Assembly: GCF_002368075.1 (NCBI RefSeq)
Contig: NZ_AP018314.1
Coordinates: 3,546,439-3,587,041 of the forward strand
From: Sphaerospermopsis kisseleviana NIES-73
GTDB lineage: Bacteria > Cyanobacteriota > Cyanobacteriia > Cyanobacteriales > Nostocaceae
Direction of reading: 5' to 3'
Length of the DNA stretch: 40,603 nt
Positions 34,128 through 40,603 of the stretch are shown in pieces (the stretch's first letter is position 1; each line of letters starts with the position of its first letter). The notes beneath the pieces are model-generated. The model made no database searches. It worked only from the letters and a program-made list of their open reading frames with translations, and had not been told where the DNA came from. The position numbers and the translations under genes are program-made.

Positions 34128-35492
34128 TTACGCCAAGTGCATGAAAATCATTTTTAACAGTTCCGCACGAGTAAAAGGTTTAGTTAAATAACCAGAAGCT
34201 CCTACCATTCTTGCTTTCACCTTATCAATAATTCCCTTACTACCAGTCACAAAAATAATGGGAATTTCCTTAAACATTGAATTATTACGAATAATTCGGC
34301 ATAACTCATAACCATCAATTCCCGCCATATTCAGATCCAATAAAATCAAATCGGGTTTATGCCTAATGATAGACATCACTGCTTTGATTGGATCATTAAT
34401 AGTTACTACAGCAACATTTTCATCTTCCAAACAACGGCTGATTTCTTTGAGAACCGTCGGACTATCATCTACAGAAATAATTTTGTAAGGCTTTTTAGCG
34501 GTTATGGTAGCAGCGGTTACGTTTTCCCCATTAGTTAGTATGTTATTGGGTATGGTTGATTGCTCAAGGTTTTCTTTTGGTAAAGCAGAAACTTGAGGTA
34601 CAGGGTTCTCTCCCAGGGTAATGGATGGTGATGCTTCTACCTTAAACGATTTGCCATTAATTCTGATTGTGCTGTATCTAGGAGCTAGTGAAACATCTTC
34701 AAAGGTTTTAGGTAATTTATCGAATGGAGGATCCGGTTCATGCAAAATAATCGAACCCTGAAGGATATGCGGGTATAAAGTTCGAGCCAGTTCCACCTCA
34801 TCGAGATTCATAATTACTGCCAAATGACGCAGGCTAAAACCCTTCATCCAGGTAGTGATATTTTGCTGTAATTCTGGTAATTGTTTATCATAAAATTTAC
34901 TGTTAATCAACAGGTATGGACGCTGATAAGGAGAAGAGATTTGAGGAGCGAAAGACTGCAAATTTTGCAACCGATTTTTGCAGTGTTCCATAATACTATC
35001 AACATCAAGTTTGCAAATTTTCGGTAGGCTATTAACTGTTGCTGTTAATTCAAACGTGCCTTCTCTAATCAACAAAAATGATTCGATTACCTCTTTTACT
35101 AACTCTTGAATCAGTAACGCAGCTTGGTGAGAGAGTAAATGTTTTTCATTCACCAACCAATAAATAGCTTGATATTCCGGCGGTTGTTGGTGTTCATCAT
35201 CACTACGTTCAATTAACTGAGTTTGCCAGTCAGGTTCAAACGTCATGCGTAATTGTACACGAAGTTCATTACTCATTACGGGAATTTGCTGACTTAGACG
35301 ACGTATATGCCGTTCCAGTCTATCAAAGGGTTCTACTGAATGAGTGGCATAGATAATTTTGCCTTGGTCTAAGTATATTGACCATAGCACTGAATTGTTT
35401 AAAACTTGTAAACAAGTAGTGTCAGAAGAATTGCTTAACTGTCTTAATAAACGTTTAGGAGATAGTTTGGTAAATGTGCCAGTATTATTCAT
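34128..35492 (-). CDS. PatA-type response regulator (PATAN-REC)
   Basis: A 454-residue protein beginning [20 protein letters not shown]; a TTG at 35546 would add 18 residues and is not needed. Residues about 8-180 are a PATAN domain, with [32 protein letters not shown] as the core. The middle (about 190-290) is the usual PatA-family extension. Residues about 333-452 are a receiver domain with an acidic pair (SVDDSP), phospho-acceptor D386 in [10 protein letters not shown], the conserved Thr (VTGSK) and Lys (LTKPF). No DNA-binding output domain follows. PatA family proteins control heterocyst pattern and phototaxis or motility through protein-protein contacts. It is longer than Anabaena PatA, so it is called PatA-like. 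Confidence 0.88.
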   Translation of the reverse strand: MNNTGTFTKLSPKRLLRQLSNSSDTTCLQVLNNSVLWSIYLDQGKIIYATHSVEPFDRLERHIRRLSQQIPVMSNELRVQLRMTFEPDWQTQLIERSDDEHQQPPEYQAIYWLVNEKHLLSHQAALLIQELVKEVIESFLLIREGTFELTATVNSLPKICKLDVDSIMEHCKNRLQNLQSFAPQISSPYQRPYLLINSKFYDKQLPELQQNITTWMKGFSLRHLAVIMNLDEVELARTLYPHILQGSIILHEPDPPFDKLPKTFEDVSLAPRYSTIRINGKSFKVEASPSITLGENPVPQVSALPKENLEQSTIPNNILTNGENVTAATITAKKPYKIISVDDSPTVLKEISRCLEDENVAVVTINDPIKAVMSIIRHKPDLILLDLNMAGIDGYELCRIIRNNSMFKEIPIIFVTGSKGIIDKVKARMVGASGYLTKPFTRAELLKMIFMHLA

Positions 35493-36166
35493 ATTTTTAC
35501 AGTTTTTAAAGAAAAATTGCTTTACTATTGATTGAGTCTGGAGCAATAATGAATTTCTGGATTAGGTGAAATATGTCTCAATACTGCTCGGTCAAGAAAT
35601 GGGAATTAGTAAGTTGGTTTGGGTCAAAGGTAAAGGTTTTTCTCCCTTCACTTATTTTCATATTTCTCTATCAACCAACTAATTGATGATGAAATATCAT
35701 AAATCTACCTCCAGCTATATCAATTAATCCTCCGTGAATTACATAATAATACTAGACTGTCAAATATTTTCCTATTTTCCAGAAGAGTAAAACTTTCTGT
35801 TCTCATTATTACAGGGTACACATTTTCCCATTGCGGTATTAACTGTGTTTCCTGATTGGTTGATAATTAGCAAATTTTCCACATAAAATCTTTAAATTTT
35901 TATTTCTTAGAAATGTATATATTGAATATTATATTCTTAATGATTTGGATATAAATGATAGATAGGTTATCTACCCAAAAATAATGTTTCTCCCCCTGAT
36001 TAATTAGCTTTAACTAAAGTATATGGTGATTCAAGTTTCCTGAAATAGATAATTTGATTGGAATAATTTGCATGGATGAATTTTTATCCATCTACCGCAA
36101 AATACCATACTTGTAGTTGTACTAGTCTGGGAGACTATGATACTTTGAGCAAGGGAAAGTAACGCT
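35493..36166. other. Divergent intergenic region, PatA-like / vWA triad
   Basis: About 670 bp of AT-rich DNA carrying the promoters of the minus-strand PatA-like gene and the plus-strand triad. No open frame of note, RNA gene or STRR was found. The inverted repeat at 36123-36137 near the triad is listed separately. Confidence 0.5.
36123..36141 (+). promoter_or_regulatory. Candidate operator and -10 box before the vWA triad
   Basis: TAGTCT-GGG-AGACTA (36123-36137) is a perfect 6-bp inverted repeat overlapping a TATGAT (36136-36141) that could be a -10 box. A TTGTAG lies 19 bp before that box. The arrangement suits a repressor site but is short enough to be chance. Confidence 0.3.
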
Positions 36167-36868
36167 TTGGACTATAACATAACACAAAAGGTTATGCTGG
36201 ATACATTAAAACTAGATGAAGTTGTAGAATTTGCAGAAAACCCAGAACCACGTTGTCCGTGCGTGCTATTGCTAGACACATCTGGCTCCATGCAAGGAGA
36301 AAGGATTGAGGCTTTAAATCAAGGCCTACTGAGTTTTAAGGATGAGCTACTAAAAAATTCATTGGCAGCTAGAAGGGTAGAAGTAGCAATTGTTACTTTT
36401 GATAGTCATGTCAATATTGTGCAAGACTTTGTAACAGCAGACCAATTCAACCCACCTATTCTAACAGCCCAAGGACTAACGACAATGGGGGCAGGAATTA
36501 ATAAATCGTTAGAAATAATTCAAGAACGCAAATCTCAGTATCGTGCCAATGGCATTGCTTACTACCGTCCTTGGGTATTTATGATTACAGATGGTGAGCC
36601 ACAAGGTGAGCTAGATGATGTTATAGAACAAGCAATACAGAGGCTACAAGGAGATGAGGCGAATAAACGTGTTGCCTTTTTTACGGTAGGAGTAGAAAAT
36701 GCTAATATGAACCGTTTAAGTCAAATAGCTGTACGTACTCCCCTGAAACTTAAAGGGTTAAACTTTATTGAAATGTTTGTTTGGCTTTCAGCAAGTATGT
36801 CAGCGGTTTCCCATTCCAAAGTAGACGAGCAAGTAGCACTACCACCAATCGGTTGGGGGTCTGTTTAA
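36167..36868 (+). CDS. TerY-like von Willebrand A domain protein
   Basis: A 233-residue cytoplasmic vWA protein. The MIDAS is complete: LLLDTSGSM (D37, S39, S41), LTTMGAGI (Thr at about 105) and MITDGEPQG (D142). EFAENPEPRCPCVLLLDTSGSM is typical of TerY-type proteins from tellurite-resistance/stress systems. The start is taken as TTG at 36167, with AGGGAAAG upstream; an ATG at 36194 would remove nine residues but has a Shine-Dalgarno only two bases away. It is the first gene of a vWA, PP2C, kinase triad on the plus strand. Such vWA proteins are thought to be scaffolds that bind phosphorylated or metal-bound partners. Confidence 0.85.
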   Translation: MDYNITQKVMLDTLKLDEVVEFAENPEPRCPCVLLLDTSGSMQGERIEALNQGLLSFKDELLKNSLAARRVEVAIVTFDSHVNIVQDFVTADQFNPPILTAQGLTTMGAGINKSLEIIQERKSQYRANGIAYYRPWVFMITDGEPQGELDDVIEQAIQRLQGDEANKRVAFFTVGVENANMNRLSQIAVRTPLKLKGLNFIEMFVWLSASMSAVSHSKVDEQVALPPIGWGSV

Positions 36869-37051
36869 CAGTTATCAGTTATCAGTTAGCAGTTATAGCA
36901 ACAACTCAGGTGGTAGTTCACGAACTGATAGCGCAGCATGGCGTAAGCCATTGACAAAACTAATATACAAGCAAACTTTCCACTCTGTCACCTGTCACCT
37001 GTCACCTGTCACCTGTCACCTATCACCTGCTATAGCTGTGAGAAAAAATTT
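36869..37051. repeat. STRR and palindromic repeats between vWA and PP2C genes
   Basis: CAGTTAT/CAGTTAG heptamers (36870-36896), a palindrome ATGGC-GTAA-GCCAT (about 36939-36952) and about six CTGTCAC units (36985-37030). The last are the reverse complement of the GGTGACA units found at 29212 and 40459. Confidence 0.85.
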
Positions 37052-37834
37052 ATGAACACACCAAAACAGATTCCTCAATGGCGGATAGTAGCCGCTTCGG
37101 TATGTGGAACTAGCCACATTAAAAACCAGCAGTTATGTCAGGATGCTCACCATTGGCAGATATTGCCAAATAATGTCTTAGTGACAGCAGCAGCAGATGG
37201 GGCTGGTTCAGCAACTTTGGGAAAAGTGGGAGCGATGATTGCTGTAGAAACAGCAATAGAACATATTTCAAATTGCGAAATTACTCACAGTACCTTTACT
37301 GAGGATACTCTTTTGCGTAATTTGTTAACTGATGCCATGTTAGCTGCTAAAAAAGCAGTAGAAGATGAGGCGGTGGCCTGCAAACATCAGTCATCAGATT
37401 TAGCAACTACCTTAATTATTGCGATCGCCACACCAAAAGTTGTAGCAGTAGCCCAAATCGGTGATGGTTTAGCTGTAGCCAAGGATAGTACAGGTAACTT
37501 ACAGGCGCTGACAATCCCTAATAGGGGTGAATACATTAACGAAACCACATTTTTGACTTCACCTGATGCCTTAACTACAACCCAGATAAAAATTTTGCGT
37601 CAGCACATAGTTAATATCGGCGTTCTCACTGATGGACTACAAATGCTGGCTTTGAATATGCTTGTTGGTGAACCCCACAAACCATTCTTTTTTCCTTTAT
37701 TCGACTTTGTAGCCAATGCTGAAGATAAGGTCGTTGCCAAAGAGCAACTAGTCAAATTTTTATGCTCTGAAAGAATTACTAATCGCACAGATGATGATTT
37801 GACTCTTATCATAGCAGCACTAAGCAATTCATAA
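37052..37834 (+). CDS. PP2C-type serine/threonine phosphatase
   Basis: A 260-residue PP2C family protein. Motifs in order: NQQLCQDAHHW (metal-site Asp), VTAAADGAGSATLGKVGA (the DGxG motif), LATTLIIAIATPKVVAVAQIGDGLAVA, GVLTDGL and RTDDDLTLI with the final metal Asp. It uses two Mn or Mg ions to remove phosphate from Ser/Thr. It is the second gene of the triad and the presumed counter-enzyme of the downstream kinase. No membrane segment is seen. The separation from the vWA gene by about 180 bp of repeats may mean a second promoter. Homologues in TerY-P triads share this divergent PP2C type. Confidence 0.87.
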   Translation: MNTPKQIPQWRIVAASVCGTSHIKNQQLCQDAHHWQILPNNVLVTAAADGAGSATLGKVGAMIAVETAIEHISNCEITHSTFTEDTLLRNLLTDAMLAAKKAVEDEAVACKHQSSDLATTLIIAIATPKVVAVAQIGDGLAVAKDSTGNLQALTIPNRGEYINETTFLTSPDALTTTQIKILRQHIVNIGVLTDGLQMLALNMLVGEPHKPFFFPLFDFVANAEDKVVAKEQLVKFLCSERITNRTDDDLTLIIAALSNS

Positions 37835-37985
37835 ACAATGTTTATTGGGTAGGGTTGATAGTCCAGACTGTCAGTTTCAGATTCAGCGTTTTTTAAATTC
37901 TTAATTTCGTATTGACGACCGATCAGGTCGTCTGTACTTCAATCCCCATTCCCTTTCAATAACCACTGTTAACAGTCATTTCACT

Positions 37986-40181
37986 ATGCAGGTACTTCGT
38001 TCTCTTGGGCAGAAAGAAATTCTCAATCTCACGGTCAATTTGGGACGTGGGGGTGAAGCCTGTGTCTATGCCGTGCCATCAGATGAAAATTTAGTGGCCA
38101 AAATATATCACAAACCAATTCTGACCCATGCTCACAAACTTCAGACCATGATTGCCAACCCCCCAGAAAACCCAACAGCTAATTTGGGGCATATTTCCAT
38201 TGCTTGGCCTCAGGAGTTGTTACAAGCTGCGGATGGTAGTGGTAGTATCGTCGGCTTTTTAATGCCCCGGATTCGGGGGATGCGTCCGATCATGGACTTT
38301 TATCATCCGGGAACCCGTCGCCTAAATTGTCCTTTATTTAATTATCAGTATTTACTTAGGACTGCTCGTAATTTGGCCGCAGCTTTTGCAGCTTTACACG
38401 CGAGCCAGTATTGTATTGGTGATGTTAATGAGTCAAATATTTTAGTTAGTGATACTGCCTTAGTGACTTTGGTAGATACAGATTCATTTCAAGTTCGTGA
38501 TCCACAGCAAAACATTGTTTATCGTTGTGCAGTTGGTAAACCAGAGTATACTCCACCAGAACTACAGAATAAAACTTTTGCTGACTATGATCGGGAAATT
38601 TACCATGATTTATTTGGGTTAGGGGTGCTGATATTTCAATTATTAATGGAAGGTACTCACCCATTTTCCGGGATTTTTCAAGGTCAGTTTGATCCACCAA
38701 CTTACGAAGTCCGAATCGTTGCTGGTCATTTTACTTATAGTCAAAGGCAACAAGTTCCCTATTTACCTACCCCCATAGCACCTGCTTGGGAAATGCTCGC
38801 TCCCGGTTTACGGGATTTGTTTGTGCGTTGTTTTGAGGATGGGCATCACAACCCTAACTTGCGTCCTGCTGCTCAAACTTGGTTGTCAGTTTTAACCACC
38901 GCTGAAGAGAGTCTTGTTACTTGTACTGCTAACCCCCAGCATCGCTACCATAATCATCTCGACAAGTGTCCTTGGTGTGAACGTGCGGCGCGTTTAGGTG
39001 GACGTGATCCTTTTCCATCACTGGAGTCGATCGCTTCTAAAGAACATCTCAAACCCCGACGAAAATCTAAAAAGCGCCACACACAAAATCCTCGTTCACG
39101 CCGACCTGTGATTTCTGCATCACCGCTACATCATTGGCAACCAGTCTTTACCCAAAATTTTTCTATTTATCAACCTCCCAAGACTACTCAAAAGTCAAGG
39201 TTTTATACTATTATGTTTAGCCTGTTGGGTTTGGGTTTATTGGGGTATTTGGACTTAATGATTAAATTTACTCGTCCCTTTGTTTCCCAAAATCCTTACA
39301 CTCAACAAAGCTTGATTTCTCGCCAAGAAAATAATCATCCTCAAGAGGAAAATCTGTCTTATTTAGATTACTATGATCGTGGTAACGCTGCTTATCGAAA
39401 ACGAGACTATGAGCAAGCAATTGAAAATTTTACCCAAGGTATCAAAAAAAATCCTAATTTTTCTAGATTGTATATCCATAGGGGTAATTCTCGCTACAAT
39501 CTGAATGATTATGAAGGAGCATTGGCAGATTATAACCAAGCCCTAAAAATTAATCCCCAGGAAGTTAAAGCATTTGTAAATCGGGGCAATGCCTACTATA
39601 TGCTGGCCGAGTATAGTAATGATCCTGACCAAGAGTATCAGAAAGCTATCCAAAACTTTAATCAAGCTATCAACATCAATAACCGTGACACGGAAGCTTA
39701 TATTAGACGGGGTATTGTCCGTTCTCAAATAGCTAAATATAGCAATAATTTTCAACAAGAATATCAAAAATCAATTGCTGATTTTACAGAGGCAATTCAA
39801 CTGAATGCTTCCCAAGCAGAAGCTTACTTCCATCGCGGTCTGGCTCGTTATCAATTTGCCCAATATAGCAGTAATTATGATCAAGAATACAATCAGGCGA
39901 TCGCAGATTTTAATCAAGCATTAAATATTAATCCCCAGATGGCTAAAGTTTACCTCAAACGGGGAATGGTTTATTATGAATTGGCTCAATACGGGGAAAG
40001 TAAAGTTGAAGAAAATCATGCACAAGCCATGGAAGATTTAGAAAAATCTGCTCAAATTTACCTGGAACAAGAGGACATGGATAACTATCAGCAAGCCCTG
40101 AGTAACATTTGCGTAATGGTAGCCAAAAAATGTGATGCTTTATTCCAAAGCTCAATTATTTTTGACCCAATTGATCGCTAA
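37986..40181 (+). CDS. Atypical Ser/Thr kinase with zinc ribbon, membrane helix and TPR domain
   Basis: A 731-residue protein. Kinase domain residues about 12-300: glycine loop LGRGGEACVYAV (19-30), K39 in VAKIY, a catalytic loop IGDVNESNILV (D146, N151) in place of HRDxxxxN, VDTDSFQV (164-166) replacing DFG and PEYTPPEL as the APE motif. A zinc-ribbon-like segment follows (C313 ... C328-P-W-C331), then a basic linker, one membrane helix (about 406-426) and six TPR units (about 456-705, RGNAAYRKRDYEQAIENF and similar). The HRD His is replaced, as in the kinase branch linked to TerY vWA and PP2C genes. The topology predicts a cytoplasmic kinase and a periplasmic TPR sensor. It is the third gene of the triad. 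Confidence 0.88.
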   Translation: MQVLRSLGQKEILNLTVNLGRGGEACVYAVPSDENLVAKIYHKPILTHAHKLQTMIANPPENPTANLGHISIAWPQELLQAADGSGSIVGFLMPRIRGMRPIMDFYHPGTRRLNCPLFNYQYLLRTARNLAAAFAALHASQYCIGDVNESNILVSDTALVTLVDTDSFQVRDPQQNIVYRCAVGKPEYTPPELQNKTFADYDREIYHDLFGLGVLIFQLLMEGTHPFSGIFQGQFDPPTYEVRIVAGHFTYSQRQQVPYLPTPIAPAWEMLAPGLRDLFVRCFEDGHHNPNLRPAAQTWLSVLTTAEESLVTCTANPQHRYHNHLDKCPWCERAARLGGRDPFPSLESIASKEHLKPRRKSKKRHTQNPRSRRPVISASPLHHWQPVFTQNFSIYQPPKTTQKSRFYTIMFSLLGLGLLGYLDLMIKFTRPFVSQNPYTQQSLISRQENNHPQEENLSYLDYYDRGNAAYRKRDYEQAIENFTQGIKKNPNFSRLYIHRGNSRYNLNDYEGALADYNQALKINPQEVKAFVNRGNAYYMLAEYSNDPDQEYQKAIQNFNQAININNRDTEAYIRRGIVRSQIAKYSNNFQQEYQKSIADFTEAIQLNASQAEAYFHRGLARYQFAQYSSNYDQEYNQAIADFNQALNINPQMAKVYLKRGMVYYELAQYGESKVEENHAQAMEDLEKSAQIYLEQEDMDNYQQALSNICVMVAKKCDALFQSSIIFDPIDR

Positions 40182-40242
40182 AATTTTCTTCCAAAATAAG
40201 AGATTTTTACTCTTGACTCCTAACTCCTGTAGGGGTTTAAGT

Positions 40243-40425
40243 AGGGGATGCTGAATAAATGTAAAACCTAGATAAATCAAGGGATTGAGGATGATGAAAA
40301 TTAAAATTGCGCCTGGTTTTAGGTGCTATGATCCTCAAAAAGCTTGCACTTTGTGAGCCTGTCGAAGTAAGCGTGGCGTTAGCCATACTCCTGGCCCCTC
40401 ACAGATAACTTTTTCAGCAAACCCT
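40243..40425. mobile_element. 183-bp MITE-like element with terminal inverted repeats and AAGT duplication
   Basis: The left end AGGGGATGCTGAATAA and the reverse complement of the right end AGGGTTTGCTGAAAAA match at 13 of 16 positions. AAGT flanks both sides (40239-40242 and 40426-40429). There is no transposase inside; it contains the palindrome TGGCGTTAGCCA. It is probably a non-autonomous derivative of an insertion sequence, family not determined. Confidence 0.5.
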
Positions 40426-40458
40426 AAGTAGCTAGTCAGAAAAAAACAAATTAGGCTA

Positions 40459-40493
40459 GGTGACAGGTGACAGGTGCTACGCCACGGTGACAG
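40459..40493. repeat. Interrupted STRR array GGTGACA
   Basis: Two GGTGACA units and then a third are separated by GGTGCTACGCCAC, a fragment typical of the dispersed GC-rich palindromes here, so one repeat appears to have inserted into another. Confidence 0.7.
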
Positions 40494-40603
40494 TTTCAAG
40501 AGTTGGATAGGAACGATTTTTTCTTGAAGTAGGAATTAAGTGCAAGGTTTTTCAGTTACCACCTCATAAAAGCTGGCACTTTTTGAAAGCACTTCGACTT
40601 ACT

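Noticed and set aside
33955-34191. Plus-strand open frames across the spacer
   Set aside because: They are translations of heptamer STRR arrays (ELGIGNW-type and HQSPVTS-type peptides) and overlap the PatA-like gene end.

Overview
The window is chromosomal DNA from a filamentous, probably heterocyst-forming cyanobacterium (order Nostocales). The evidence is a HetP-family commitment protein (32101-32487) with a HetR-like operator far upstream, a PatA-type response regulator, many GCGATCGC (HIP1) octamers, several heptanucleotide STRR arrays, AT-rich codon use, and multiple Uma2, DUF29 and toxin-antitoxin genes. The genus cannot be fixed from the sequence alone.

Layout. 1-1670: debris of two toxin-antitoxin modules, each with an intact-looking antitoxin and a broken toxin, plus a Uma2 remnant. 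1677-13241: mostly housekeeping genes: mnmA, a SPOR-like exported protein, bifunctional NAD(P)H-hydrate repair enzyme, two DUF29 paralogues, an exostosin-like glycosyltransferase, mutL, a cysteine-less rhodanese, an adenosine-deaminase homologue, purA and rplY. 13310-18178: a terminator, repeat arrays, an APH-like/P-loop kinase fusion, three Uma2 genes (two a recent tandem duplication) and a small MITE-like insertion with target duplication. 18194-25649: a compact four-gene minus-strand operon. 26059-29188: hicBA and a GH116 glucosylceramidase-like gene. 29189-32100: about 2.9 kb with little coding, holding regulatory signals upstream of hetP. 32647-35492: a sugar-type ABC ATPase and a PatA-like regulator. 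36167-40181: a vWA, PP2C and Ser/Thr-kinase-TPR triad. 40182-40603: repeats and a second MITE-like element.

The most interesting system is the 18194-25649 operon. In transcription order it encodes a membrane-anchored von Willebrand A protein, a 1086-residue tubulin/FtsZ-like GTPase with a SHOCT-like C-terminus, a MotA/TolQ/ExbB-type channel with a very long coiled-coil tail containing five 36-residue repeats, and a MotB/OmpA protein that keeps the channel aspartate and a peptidoglycan-binding domain. The last two resemble ZorA/ZorB of the Zorya anti-phage system, but no ZorC, ZorD or ZorE effector is present. A vWA + FtsZ-like + OmpA-family association was predicted earlier, from memory by Makarova and Koonin (2010), as a membrane-remodelling module of unknown function. 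A proton-driven, wall-anchored motor coupled to a cytoskeletal GTPase is my inference. Matching 66-bp inverted repeats lie at both ends of the operon.

The vWA-PP2C-kinase set at 36167-40181 resembles the TerY-P phosphorylation triad predicted to regulate stress or conflict responses. The hetP and PatA-like genes, the HetR-like operator and a possible DIF1-type promoter suggest that part of the window belongs to the heterocyst programme.
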